Assembly (NCBI RefSeq): GCF_022965805.1
Contig: NW_027330864.1
Coordinates: 124,001-188,000 of the forward strand
Origin: Primulina eburnea
Lineage: Eukaryota; Streptophyta; Magnoliopsida; Lamiales; Gesneriaceae
Length of the DNA stretch: 64,000 nt
Direction: 5' to 3'
Part shown: piece by piece, positions 49,020-62,104 of the stretch
How the letters are laid out: every line of letters begins with the position of its first letter
How positions within the stretch are numbered: position 1 is the first letter of the stretch
Made by a program: the position numbers and the translations under genes
Notes under the pieces: model-generated
The model's input: only the letters and a program-made list of their open reading frames with translations
Told to the model about the DNA's origin: nothing
Databases searched by the model: none

Positions 49020-49655
49020 CTACCCCTGAACACCGTAGGAAGCTCCTCGCTGCCTGATCAAGCCAGCCTCTACTCCCTTCGCTCGGTTCAGTGCCTCTGA
49101 AAAAGTGTTAGGCCGTCCCGTGTTCACCAAAGTAAAAACATCTGGGTTCAACCCGTTGATGAACTGATCGGCCACTGCCTCGTCGTTCCCGGCTACATGC
49201 GGTGCAAATCGTAGCAAAGCAGAAAATTTAGCAACATACTCTTCGATGTTCCACTGTCCCTGTCTCAGATTCGCAAATTCAGCTCCTTTACCTTTCCGGT
49301 AGGAGACGGGGAAGAAACGCTGATAGAACTCATCCTTGAAGACTTTCCACGTGATGTCAATGCCTCGGTGCTCCAAGGCTCTCTTCGTCGTCAACCACCA
49401 GCTCTTGGCAACCTCTTGCATCTGATGCCCTATCAGTTTCACACGTCGCTCATCAGTATAGGCCAAAGACTCAAACGACATCTCAATATCATCAAGCCAG
49501 CTCTCGCACTCTACTGCACTCTTTGTGCCCTTCAGAGTAGGCGGATGGAAAGACTGAAATCTCTTCAATAAGGTCTCCATCGGCGTAGCGGTAACATCCA
49601 TCTGTGCACCGGACGTGCTACCCTGCTCTGGCTGTGGTATACGTCTAGGCGGCAT
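49020..49655 (-). pseudogene. A4 gag N-terminal part
   Basis: The same reading frame as A2 gag from ATG 49653-49655 (MPPRRIPQPEQG), ending at the same TAG after GVQG (49020-49022). One visible replacement is EMLFE to EMSFE. It contains the capsid-type gag core but no zinc knuckles in frame. The gag-PBS spacing matches A2. Confidence 0.9.
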
Positions 49656-49894
49656 AAATCTGATTATCAAACTGATTAGTACACAATCAATATCATCTGT
49701 CTCAGCCCTCCTCTGATCATATACCTCTGATCGAGAATCGGTTCTGATTCAGGCTTGGAATGCTGTAAATCAATTCAGGTAATACAACAACATATGATAG
49801 GGAAAGCAGTAAACCATGCTAGCATCTCAAAAGCAAGGAAGATGACTCGATCTACCCCGCTCATTCTATTCTATCTCAGTCTACGGAACCTATT

Positions 49895-49906
49895 GCTCTG
49901 ATACCA
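49895..49906 (-). other. Primer-binding site of A4 (tRNA-iMet)
   Basis: TGGTATCAGAGC in sense, five bases from the LTR. Confidence 0.88.
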
Positions 49907-49911
49907 CCTGT

Positions 49912-50030
49912 TGTGGGGACCCGGGCTCTAACTCAATTCTTTTGGGATTTAATTGGATCTTTGTTCGAAAATGTGGGTCAAAAATTTGCTTTTAACATCA
50001 ATTCAAATGTATTAGCGAAAGCATCACATG
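49912..50030 (-). mobile_element. A4 5' LTR, U5-terminal fragment
   Basis: Same fragment as 9520-9638, ending in acatg (50026-50030) at exactly the same family B insertion point. The remainder would lie beyond the right edge of the window. Confidence 0.88.
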
Positions 50031-52377
50031 TGTGGGGACCCGGACGCTAATCAAGTTCTTAATCATCATTGGGACTAATTAATCAATTATAAAACAGGGT
50101 CTAAATTTTTTTTTTCTTTTTAAATTGCGGAACGTAGTGAAATAAAACATATATACATCTCAGTATATAAAATACAAATCCTGTATTACAAAACATTTAT
50201 TCAAACTAGAGTTTAACAACTAATGTCAAGTGTTCAAACCCTATCTCAGATCAAAGTCCGAAGTCTCCACTCTAACTCGATCTCTCCTCATCTCCTTGAC
50301 CCTGAACCTGTCCCACCTGTTGTCAAGTACACATACAGACAAGACAACAGCCGGATAAACCGGTGAGAATAACTCCCAGTATAAATCAATGAAACATGCA
50401 ATCATATAAACAAATATAAAGCATGTAATCAGGTATCAACAATATGTAACAAATTTGAAACATAATTAATAGCACCCTGTGAACAATACTCGTAGCTACA
50501 TAATTCAGACTAGACTCAATCCTAGTCTAGGGATCCCGATTCCAGAAGTTGGTATGCATATATCGACTATCAGTAATAGAAAAGACTCCAGTTCTATCCA
50601 CGCCGATATAGTATCGATTAACAGTAATAGAAAAGACTCCAGTTCTATCCACACCGATACAGTATCGATTAACAGTAATAGACGAAGCCCTGATTCTATC
50701 CACATTGATATATTATCGATTAACAGTAATAGAGCAAGCCTTGATTCTATCCACATTGATAGGATATCGATTACCAGTAATAGAACAAAGTCCGATTCTA
50801 TTCACATCGATATAACATCGATTGACAGTAATAGAAGGAACGATGAATCTATCCACATCGACATAATATCAATCAACAGTAATAGAATAAGCTATACATC
50901 TATCCACATCGATATAATATCAACTAACAGTAATAGAAGAAGCTATCAATCTATCCACATCGATAACCAACATCCAGTGACAGTCTTTGGCACATCCGCC
51001 AATACCCATCTTATGACATCGTGCAATGTGCCCGTGGCGATCCCACCACTAACGGCACTTATGTCATAAGATTACTCCTCTAATACCTGCTGTCTAAAAT
51101 CAAGAGAACAAGTATATCAATCAATCAATGCAAATATCAATGCAATAAAGTAAAGTATGTGATTTAGGGAAACCCAAGTCTAAACCGACTCAAGTCCATC
51201 TCCCAATACCACATTGACTTATACCTTTTTCTTCATGATCTGACGAAGACGAAGACTCCATTTCACGTCTGTCCATGTCAATCTGAATTCACAATATCGA
51301 ATAGACTGTGTCAATCTACAGCTCAATTCAAAGGCCGTTCTGATCAATATCAATACCAATTTCTATATCAATTCTGTACAATCCCGCAATCCCGGCAATA
51401 CCATATCAGTACAAACAAATCAACAATTCATCTAATCCCAATCTGGTTAATATCAATATATCCAGCGATACAGTACAAATCAAATATCAATCACATTATC
51501 ACAAAATCAATAATACCATGATTCTGATATCAATTCAGTATATTACAATCGAATAACCTCTGAAAATTCATAACAATTCCATACATAGTCCGTTCTTCAA
51601 TCTGACTTCAGATATACGATGTCTACTATGTCAAGAGCGTCATATCTAACTCCTATTCAATTTAGACAATAACATAAATTCAAAACATGTCTAAACGTAG
51701 CCAAACTTACGTCGAGTTGTAGTCTATGTTGATAGGAACTCGGTACTGAATTCGGATTTAAAATCTGACGGACGGATCGATCGCACGTTGAAATCAAAAA
51801 ATCAAATTCAAAGCTTTCCTCTCGATTCCGATTTCTGAAGATTACGTTTACATGTATATATATATATATATACACCCACGCAACATACTAGAGTCCAAGT
51901 GGCATTCATTCGTTCTGCATGACTGGCGCATATGCGCGCAAAATTCCGCGCATATGCGCCGAGAGCCTTATCCGTGCTACCCGACTGCTCGCGCATATGC
52001 GCGAACACAAGTCGCGCATATGCGCGAGACCTACTGGAGTGCTCGCGCATATGCGCGCACTACTTCGCGCATATGCGCGAGACTTACAGTCTCGGCATTC
52101 ATGCTACTGGACATGCCGCGCATGTGCGCGCCTACCCGCCGCGCATGTGCGCGGAAGCTTCTGTCCTATGCGCGCATTACTCGCGCATCTCATTGCGCAT
52201 GTGCGCGACTTATTTCTTTGCACACACAATCTACACCTTCCTCATGTGTTTTGGTCCGATCCGTTCCGTCCATATTTACCGTAATTAATTAATAAATCAT
52301 TTCAGATTAATTCCAGATTACGGTAATCATACCCAAATCATTTCAGATTACGGTAATTAAATTTTTCGGGCATTACA
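50031..52377 (-). mobile_element. Element B3 3' LTR (2347 bp), with internal region attached
   Basis: Same ends as solo LTR B1. Here the TTTCGGGCATTACA end is followed by a PPT and internal sequence, so this is the 3' LTR of a longer element. A 51-bp minisatellite (50571-50978), a short (TA)9 tract (51855-51872) and a GCGCATATGCGC array (51925-52207) are present. Confidence 0.92.
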
Positions 52378-54138
52378 TTTCTCCCCCTCTTAGATCTGAG
52401 TTCGTCCTCGAACTCTCACTAAATTAATTCGGATCTATCAGAAGCAATGTATAACAGAGTTTAACATCCAAACTCATTTCATTAACATCATTCTGAAGTA
52501 TCTTTCTTTCCCGGATCTTGACTCCAAACGGAAAACATTCATTCAAGAAGTATAATGTCATAATACTACTTGAAATGATTCGTGACAGAATCGATCGCAA
52601 AATATTGGCTATACAGCATCCGTATATGCCAATCAATAGGTCTGTAACAAATCAGTATCATTATTTATCAATCCTAGTCAAGGATATATTCAATTTCAAG
52701 ATCCAATTACCAATCGTCATCATCCGACATGGGCCTATGTCAAAGTAAATTCCGAGCTGTTTTCATTTTTCTTCTGAATCATACTCCTGATTCTATCAAA
52801 TCAAATCGCAGAGATCCTTCATACAACGGAAATTAACAGTTTCTCTCTGTACCAAAATCTCTAAGAATGCTATCTCAATACGCATTTGATAGCTATCGTC
52901 GTATGAGAATTCATAAATAACACTCAGTTATTTCAACTAGTGCTAAAATCACGCACTACAACTACTGAATATCCTCCAGTATCAGGATAGTTCACTCCGG
53001 CTATCCGTCAATCTATAATTCATAGATAAAGTATCATCTCATGTACTCAGCCAAAAGTATAAAATCAAACGAAAATCACCGTCTGACATCATTAACTTTG
53101 GCATTCAATACAATCTGATCTCCGTTTCTAACATACCTCTCATTCAGTTAGTCATATTTGTACGTCATCCTGTACAATATAACAGAGGCAGATTCGAGAA
53201 ATCTGTCAATCATAATCACATCACCACACAGTCTTGTCAATATTTCAGTAGTGTTATCACACAATTTATAGAAATGCACTCCTATTTCTATTCGAGAATC
53301 GACAATTAAGATAATTAATCTCTTTGTCTCTATCCTTCTGTCTTCAACTGTTGGCAATTCAGATATTTCAATACATATTCTGCCACAACTGATTGCATTT
53401 GTTTATATCAAAACCATACTTTCAAATTTCATACCTGTTCTGTTACGGAAAAGAATACTGAATCGATCACTGTGCACTTCTGACCCTGTCTGTCATTCCA
53501 GATTCGGAATATTCGGCACAAACAAGATATATACATATAACAGTAATACCTACCAACCTCCAGCAATTATAATTATCTGCTATTGCTGTTGTTTCAGTCA
53601 GTAATCACTGTCCTCAACTATCGTTATATCCAAACCATTTTGTATACAATAATCTGAACTCCCAGATTATTCCATACAAGATATTCAATTCAATCAATCT
53701 TATATCACGAGTATATCAACGCATCATAGATACACGGTGTAAAATCATCAGAATACCTCTGAATACAGGATTCATCAACCCCTAACAGAACTGAGATATC
53801 TCATAGAGAAATACATATTCAGATATAACTCTAACTCTCAAGCCATAAATCATCAAACTGCTATCTCAATTCTTTTAATTCATTCAGTATTATTCTATAC
53901 AGAATTCTAAAATAACACCAGTACCTGGTATAGAATCAAGGCTGTAATCCATCTCCCTGATACAAAGCAAATCTAAAATCTAAATCTGAGAGACTATAGC
54001 AAATCTCCTGCTATCGACAAATCAGCTCCTGATATGCTCAATTTCAGTAATCAACTGAATATATAAGGAATTACTCCATTCCTTTCGATAGTCATCAAGT
54101 CATATAGTACGGATATCAAGGAATTCAAAATCGAGAAT
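52378..54138 (-). pseudogene. Element B3 degenerate pol, left part (integrase remnants, no RT)
   Basis: Starts with a PPT (tttctccccctctt) and the tgagttcgtcctcgaactc motif. It then shows nucleotide-level traces of the integrase C-terminal region and core in the same order as element E. By about 53900-54138 the sequence already corresponds to the pre-RT spacer (cagtaatcaactgaatat), so RT and RNase H are missing, as in E. Stops occur in every frame and no open segment is convincing. It is interrupted at 54138 by element A3 and resumes at 62655. Confidence 0.72.
54134..54138. repeat. Target-site duplication agaat, left copy (element A3)
   Basis: agaat precedes TGTGGGG of A3 and is repeated at 62655-62659. 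Confidence 0.92.
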
Positions 54139-55956
54139 TGTGGGGACCCGGGCTCTAACTCTATTCTTTTGGGATTTAATTGGATCTTTGTTCGAAAATG
54201 TGGGTCAAAATTTTGCTTTTAATTTTAATTCAAATGTATTAACTAAAGCATAACATATCTCGATAGAAATTAAACAACGTAATGTACATACAAGTCTGTT
54301 CGTACAACATACACTAGTGTTCACATGACAACTACAAACATAAGTAGTACAAGTTCCATAAGAAAACACTAGTAATCTGCAATGCCCGAGATCTCCACGC
54401 TATCATCATCTCTCATCTAGCTCGTGACCCCGATCCTGCCCCACCTGTTGCCATGCACACATACAGACACGACAACAGCCGGATAACTCCGGTGAGAACA
54501 TATCCCAGTATAAAACATGGATGCATGCAATGTAATAAATCATGTACAATGCATAACATAAATCAAGTAACATGAATATACATCTAAACATGTAGTAGAA
54601 TACAAATCTGTATTCGACAATTCACAACTTGACTCGACTCTTTTCTAATCTAGGGATCCCGGGGTGAATAAGACGGTCTGTTACCTACCCAACCACTCGG
54701 GGCAACGGTACGTCTTATTCCTAGACTTCGGTCAACTCTGTATCGAGGGTCTACACATATAGCAAATCTGCTCCTATGCGTCGATACACCGAAACGTCTA
54801 GTTTTGGCAAGTCTGCCAATCTCTCCTATCTCAGGACTCGAATATTAATCAATAAACAAGGCATTACATAATCAATGTAATAACAATCTAGTATGTGATT
54901 TAGGGAAACTCGTATCAAATCTGAATCGAGTTGTGCAATCCCGTGACCACATGAATTATACCTTTCTTGTCGAATCGTCTGTCGAGATCTCGAATCCAAT
55001 GTCAAACCTGTCACCTCAAATCTGAAACGGCAATGTGTAGACACCCAATATCAATCTCTAACTCAAAGCAACATATATGCCAATCAATAATAAATCTCGG
55101 TACAAATCTACGGCATAACAGCGTATTCTCGCAATACCGATCAACTCAATCTCAACAAACAATATATACCATAGCCACAACTCATAATCTTCATAATATA
55201 CTCATCAACACAATATAATATGCTCAATTGTTCCAATCAATATCAATATACATGCTGGAAATTCGCAAGGCTCGTACACGGTGTCCGAAAATCGATCTGA
55301 TAACAAATATACGATGCTCTATATATCAAGAACATATATTCGCAACAAAATCATAAGTTCCCCAACATCCACAATCTGAATCATGCTGGAATTATATCAA
55401 ACTTACGTCACTTTGTAGCCGTCAATGCAAGGAACACAAATCTTACCTCGGAATTAAAATCGGATAGCTAGTTGTTGCATAATCTCAATTCTATCATGAA
55501 GAAACTTAGAAGAAGGAAAAAGGAACTCTCGGTGCTCTTAGCAGCTGAAATGAAGGATGAAGATTCAGCCATTTTGTATATATATACATGCCATGTGTCA
55601 AGCTAAGAAAAGGAGGTGGATCTCTCGCATGCAGCACCGCGGGTGCGCTCCTCTTGCATCGCGGGTGCGCTGTGCTCACGGCGAGTCCATCCAAAAATGT
55701 TGCACCTAGACCGCGGGTGCGGTCCTTACATGACCGCGGGTGCGGTCTCACACCGCGGGGGCGGTCGTGCTAGCACCGCGGGTGCGGTGTCTGTTCGCAC
55801 AAATTCACCAATTTCTGTCACCTACACCGCGGGTGCGGTAGTCTTAGCACCGCGGGTGCGGTGTGGCTTCGGCCCTGCTGCTCAAAATCTCATAATTGTG
55901 CATTCTTATCTCTACAATTCCAACATCAATAATATCGATAATTCTCGAGCCTTACA
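54139..55956 (-). mobile_element. A3 3' LTR (1818 bp)
   Basis: Plus-strand ends TGTGGGGACCCGGGC and CTCGAGCCTTACA. CCGCGG-centred repeats lie at 55636-55862, a TATA-like gtatatatatac at 55576-55587, and ACGTAAGT in sense at 55401-55408. Confidence 0.93.
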
Positions 55957-55968
55957 TTTCTCCCCCTC
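55957..55968 (-). other. Polypurine tract of A3
   Basis: GAGGGGGAGAAA in sense, directly before the 3' LTR. Confidence 0.88.
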
Positions 55969-56057
55969 TTAGACAGGAGTTCGTCCTCGAACTCGCAAAC
56001 AACTTAATCAATCATAGTAAAGGAAGAAATGACATTAGAACTGAAAGAAAACTCACA

Positions 56058-59000
56058 TCATACAAATAGCTCGGGATGCCTCTGTCTCATCTCAGACTCT
56101 GTCTCCCAAGTTGCTTCCTCGATGCCATGACGATTCCATTGAACCTTCACCAGCGGAATAGTCTTGGTTCTAAGCTTCTTTTCCTTCCGATCCAAAATCT
56201 GTATCGGTTGCTCGACGTAGCTCAAAGTCTGATCTAACTCGGCTTCTTCAGGTTGAATGACATGAGAATAATCTGGCATATATTTGCGCAACATCGATAC
56301 ATGAAAAACATCATGTATACCGGACAATGAAGGAGGAAGAGCAAGTCTGTAAGCTCGATCGCCAATCTTTTCAAGGATTTCATACGGACCGACGTATCTA
56401 GGAGACAACTTTCCTCGCTTGCCAAATCTGACAACGCCTCTGAAAGGTGAAATCTTCAAAAATACTCTGTCTCCCTGTTCGAATACTAACGGTCTACGTC
56501 TAATATTGGCGTACTTCGCTTGCCTATCCTGTGCCGTCTTCATTCGTTTCTGAATGATCTTCACTTTTTCTGTCATCTCACGAATCATATCAGGCCCTAA
56601 CTCTGGTACCTCAGAAATATCATCCCAGTACAACGGAGATCTGCACTTCTTTCCGTATAAAGCTTCGAACGGTGCCATCTCTATGCTCGTCTGATAGCTG
56701 TTGTTGTATGAAAACTCACACAATGGCAATGAATCTTGCCAACTAGTACCAAAATCTAGTACTACAGCTCTCAGCATATCCTCTAAAGTCTGGATAGTCC
56801 GCTCTGACTGTCCGTCCGTCTGGGGATGATAAGCAGTGCTCAGGTGTAAAGTCGTACCCAAAGCCTGCTGTAAGCTGTGCCAAAAGTGAGAAGTGAATCG
56901 TGGATCACGATCTGATACGATCGACTTCGGCACACCATGCAATCTGACGACCTCTCTGACATACAACTCGGTCATCTGATCATGTCGATAGGTCATCCGT
57001 AACGGAATAAAACACGCTGATTTGGTCAGTCTGTCTATCACAACCCAAATCGCGTCACAGCCCCGCGAAGATCGAGGTAACTTCGTCACGAAGTCCATGG
57101 AAATGTGGTCCCATTTCCATTCAGGAACAGACAAATTCTGAAGTAAACCTCCGGGCTTCTTTCTCTCTGCCTTCACCTGCTGGCAATTCAGGCACTTAGA
57201 CACAAATTCTGCAATGTCTGTCTTCATCTGCTTCCACCAGAATTGTGTCTTCAAGTCGTTATACATCTTCCTGCCACCAGGATGAATGCTGAACCGACTA
57301 CAGTGTGCTTCCGACATGATCTGTCGTCTCAAATCTGAAATCTCTGGCACCACTAAGCGGTTATTCACATACAGAACAGAATCTCTGACCTGATATTCTG
57401 ATATATGACCAGCTCTGACCATATCAATCGATCTTTGCACACTCGGATCAGTCCTCTGCGCTTCTTTGATCCTGAAGATCAGATCTGGTTCAATCTGAAT
57501 CGCAGTAAGTCGCAACGGTCTACTCTCTGTATTAAATGTTAATCCAGACAAGCAACAATCTTCTACTAAACTCGATACACCTACAGTCGACAAGGAAAGA
57601 GCACATACCTTTCGACTCAAGGCGTCTGCCGCTGCATTCGACTTTCCTGGATGGTACTTGATCTCGCAATCAAAATCTTTCAGCAGATCAAGCCATCGTC
57701 GCTGCCTCATGTTCAACTCTGACTGAGAAAAGAGATATTTCAGGCTCTTATGATCGGAATAGATCTCAAATTTCTCGTCATACAGATAGTGACGCCAGAT
57801 CTTGAGTGCAAATACAATCGCCGCCAATTCAAGATCATGAATCGGATAACGAGTCTCTTGTGGCTTCAGCTGTCTAGAGGCGTATGCTATCACGTGCCCT
57901 CGCTGCATAAGAACACATCCTAACCCTCTGTGAGATGCGTCACAGTATACAACGAACTCACCTGTACCTGCAGGAATCGTCAAGACAGGCGCACTAGTCA
58001 GCCTCTTCTTCAGCTCTACAAAACTGGCTTCACAATCTTCGGACCACACAAATGGCATATTCTTCTGTGTCAACTGGGTGATAGGCTTCGCTATACTGGA
58101 GAAATCTCGAATAAAACGACGATAATACCCGGCTAGACCCATGAAACTGCGTATCTCAGGCACAGAAGTCGGTCTCGGCCAACTGATCACAGTCTCAACT
58201 TTACTCGGATATACCGCAATACCATCTCCAGATATAATATGCCCCAAGAAGACAACCTGTCTCAGCCAGAATTCACACTTGGACAGTTTGGCATACAACC
58301 GCTCATTTCTCAAAGTCTTCAGCACAATTCTCAGATGATCTGCATGCTCAGTCAAACTCTTCGAATACACCAAAATGTCATCAATAAACACAATTACAAA
58401 CTCATCTAAATATCTCTGAAAAATGCGGTTCATCAAACTCATAAACACCGCTGGTGCATTCGTCAAACCGAAAGGCATAACAACAAACTCGTAATGTCCA
58501 TACCTGGTTCGGAATGCAGTCTTCGGTATATCAACATCTCTAACTCGGAGCTGATGATACCCTGATATCAAATCGATCTTCGAGTATACAGAAGATCCCT
58601 GTAGCTGATCAAATAAGTCATCGATGCGAGGCAAAGGATACTTGTTCTTCACAGTTGCCTTGTTCAACTGCCTATAATCAATACACAATCGCATCGAACC
58701 ATCTTTCTTTCGAACGAAAAGCACCGGAGCACCCCAAGGTGATACATTGGGTCTGATATATCCCTTGGACAGAAGATCCTCCAACTGTGCTTTCAACTCT
58801 TTCAGCTCTATCGGCGCCATCCTATACGGAGCTCTCGAAATAGGAACAGAACCGGGCATAAGATCTATGCTGAAATCAACCTCTCGAACTGGAGGCAACT
58901 CTGTAATCTCATCAGGAAAAACATCTGCAAACTCGCAAACCACTGGCATATCTGCCAATGCTGGGCTCGTCTTCAGTAGATCTACTGAATATACAAGAAA

Positions 59001-60578
59001 ACCCTCTGCTCCTCTCTGAAGCAATCTACTCATAGTCAGAGCAGATACTAAGGGAATCCGAGATCTGGAACCCTTGCCGTAAAATTTCCACTCGTCTGTC
59101 ATTTCGGGTCTGAATCTGACAATCTTGTGGAATCAATCTACAGTGGTCCTGTACTTGGTCAACATGTCTATGCCAACTATACAGTCAAAATCAGCTAAAC
59201 CAAGTACTATACAATCAAGATCAATCTCATGCCCCTCAAACTGAAGCATACAGTGTCTAACAGTAGTCACAGATATCAAACCACTTCCCAACGGAGAAGC
59301 TATAGACACTACTGTCGACAACGACTCAACAGGCAATGAATGTCTCAATGCAAAATGTTCAGATATAAATGTATGTGATGCACCTGTGTCTATCAACACA
59401 TATGCAGGATAACCGCAAAGAAAACAGTTACCTGCAATGACGTCATCTGGCGCCTCCTGCGCCTGCTCCTCTGTCAGGGCAAAAACACGTGCCTGCTGTC
59501 GGGGAGGCTGACTCACCGTCTGACTACCTCCTGATCTCTGCTGGGTCTGTGTGGAGGGTGGCTGGAAGGAGTGTACAGAAGATGCCTGTCTCTCCATCTG
59601 TGGCACTGGTGCTGATGACCCTGTGCTCTGGAATCGTTGTGCACCTCTCTGGGGAGAAACTCTGGCGAAGTGTCCCTGTTGCCTACAGATGTTGCAGCGT
59701 CCCATAACTCCTTGACACTGCTCCGTCGCATGTCGCCCTCCGCACGAACCACAATATGCGCCACTATAATCTGACCCCTGACCTCTCTGTCGAGATCCAC
59801 TCGAACTCGATGAACTACTCCCAGATTTCTTAAACTGTTTGCCTTTAGCCTTCAGAAATTCCTTCTTACCACTACCACTAGCTCCGCTGTCAAAACGAGG
59901 AGGAGGTGGTGGAAACTGTACGGTAGTAGACTATGGCGGTATCTGCCCCTGAACACCGTAGGAAGCCCCTCGCTGCCTGATCAAGCCAGCCTCGGCTCCC
60001 TTCGCTCGGTTCAGTGCCTCTGAAAAAGTACTAGGCCGGCCCGTGTTCACCAAAGTAAAGACATCGGGATTCAGCCCGTTGATGAACTGATCGGCCACTG
60101 CCTCGTCGTTTCCGGCCACATGCGGTGCAAATCGTAGCAATGCAGAAAATTTAGCAACATACTCCTCGATGTTCCACTGTCCCTGCTTCAGATTTGCAAA
60201 TTCAGCTCCTTTATCCTTTCGGTAGGAAACGGGGAAGAAGCGCTGATAGAACTCATCTTTGAATACTTTCCACGTGATGTCAATGCCTCGGTGCTCCAAG
60301 GCTCTCTTCGTCGTCAACCACCAGCTCTTGGCAACCTCTTGCATCTGATGCCCTATCAGCTTCACACGTCGTTCGTCACTGTAAGCCAAAGACTCAAACA
60401 ACATCTCGATATCATCCAGCCAGCTCTCGCATTCTACTGCACTCTCTGTGCCTTTCAGAGTAGGCGGATGGAAAGACTGGAATCTCTTCCATAAAGTCTC
60501 CATCGGCGTAGCGGTGACATCCATCTGTGCACCGGATGTGCTACCCTGCTCTGGTTTTGGCACTCGTCTAGACGGCAT
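56058..60578 (-). pseudogene. gag-pol: A3 gag-pol polyprotein, one frame with two internal stops
   Basis: The frame runs from ATG 60576-60578 (MPSRRVPKPEQG) to 56058, about 1506 codons. An upstream in-frame ATG (60590) lies in the predicted intron. Gag core is at residues 1-215. TAG (59931-59933, Gln codon in A2) comes next, then the knuckle region with [14 protein letters not shown], where the last Cys is Ser. Protease [13 protein letters not shown] is near 396. TGA (59133-59135, Cys codon in A2) follows. Then RT with intact [12 protein letters not shown] and [10 protein letters not shown] (about 730), RNase [11 protein letters not shown], integrase zinc domain [10 protein letters not shown], core ([18 protein letters not shown]), [13 protein letters not shown] and the chromodomain ending [11 protein letters not shown]. 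The 1014-residue frame 56058-59102 holds RT to chromodomain uninterrupted. The defects look like single-base substitutions, and no frameshift was seen. Confidence 0.93.
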
Positions 60579-60582
60579 AAAT

Positions 60583-62104
60583 CTGATCATAAAACTGATT
60601 AGTACACACCCAATGTCATCTGTCTCAGCCCTTCTCTGATCATATACCTCTGATCGAGAATCGGTTCTGATTCAGGCTTGAAATGCTGTAAATCAATTCA
60701 GATAATACAACACAACATATAATAGGGAAAGCAATAAAGCATGCTAGCATCTCAAAAGCAAGGAAGATGACTCGATCTACCCCGCTCATTCTATTCTATT
60801 TCAGTCTACAGAACCTACTGCTCTGATACCACCTGTTGTGGGGACCCGGGCTCTAACTCTATTCTTTTGGGATTTAATTAGATCTTTGTTCGAAAATGTG
60901 GGTCAAAATTTTGCTTTTAATTTTAATTCAAATGTATTAACTAAAGCATAACATATCTCGATAGAAATTAAACAACGTAATGTACATACAAGTCTGTTCG
61001 TACAACATACACTAGTGTTCACATGACAACTACAAACATAAGTAGTACAAGTTCCATAAGAAAACACTAGTAATCTGCAATGCTCGAGATCTCCACGCTA
61101 TCATCATCTCTCATCTAGCTCGTGACCCCGATCCTGCCCCACCTGTTGCCATGCACACATACAGACACGACAACAGCCGGATAACTCCGGTGAGAACATA
61201 TCCCAGTATAAAACATGGATGCATGCAATGTAATAAATCATGTACAATGCATAACATAAATCAAGTAACATGAATATACATCTAAACATGTAGTAGAATA
61301 CAAATCTGTATTCGACAATTCACAACTTGACTCGACTCTTTTCTAATCTAGCGATCCCGGGGTGAATAAGACGGTCTGTTACCTACCCAACCACTCGGGG
61401 CAACGGTACGTCTTATTCCTAGACTTCGGTCAACTCTGTATCGAGGGTCTACACATATAGCAAATCTGCTCCTATGCGTCGATACACCGAAACGTCTAGT
61501 TTTGGCAAGTCTGCCAATCTCTCCTATCTCAGGACTCGAATATAAATCAATAAACAAGGCATTACATAATCAATGTAATAACAATCTAGTATGTGATTTA
61601 GGGAAACTCGTATCAAATCTGAATCGAGTTGTGCAATCCCGTGACCACATGAATTATACCTTTCTTGTCGAATCGTCTGTCGAGATCTCGAATCCAATGT
61701 CAAACCTGTCACCTCAAATCTGAAACGGCAATGTGTAGACACCCAATATCAATCTCTAACTCAAAGCAACATATATGCCAATCAATAATAAATCTCGGTA
61801 CAAATCTACGGCATAACAGCGTATTCTCGCAATACCGATCAACTCAATCTCAACAAACAATATATACCATAGCCACAACTCATAATCTTCATAATATACT
61901 CATCAACACAATATAATATGCTCAATTGTTCCAATCAATATCAATATACATGCTGGAAATTCGCAAGGCTCGTATACGGTGTCCGAAAATCGATCTGATA
62001 ACAAATATACGATGCTCTATATATCAAGAACATATATTCGCAACAAAATCATAAGTTCCCCAACATCCACAATCTGAATCATGCTGGAATTATATCAAAC
62101 TTAC
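60583..62104 (-). other. Candidate leader intron of A3
   Basis: Donor ACGTAAGT (62099-62106) lies about 170 nt downstream of the TATA box. Branch-point-like TACTAAT (60598-60604) and acceptor-like ATGATCAG end at 60583, four bases before the gag ATG. The PBS lies inside. Confidence 0.45.
60820..60831 (-). other. Primer-binding site of A3 (tRNA-iMet)
   Basis: TGGTATCAGAGC in sense, five bases inside the 5' LTR. Confidence 0.9.

Noticed and set aside
55506..55972. Frames rich in RGCG/TAGAV repeats in family A LTRs (also 62204-62802, 4381-4641)
   Set aside because: Translations of the ACCGCGGGTGCGGT array in several frames; present in each LTR copy regardless of decay.
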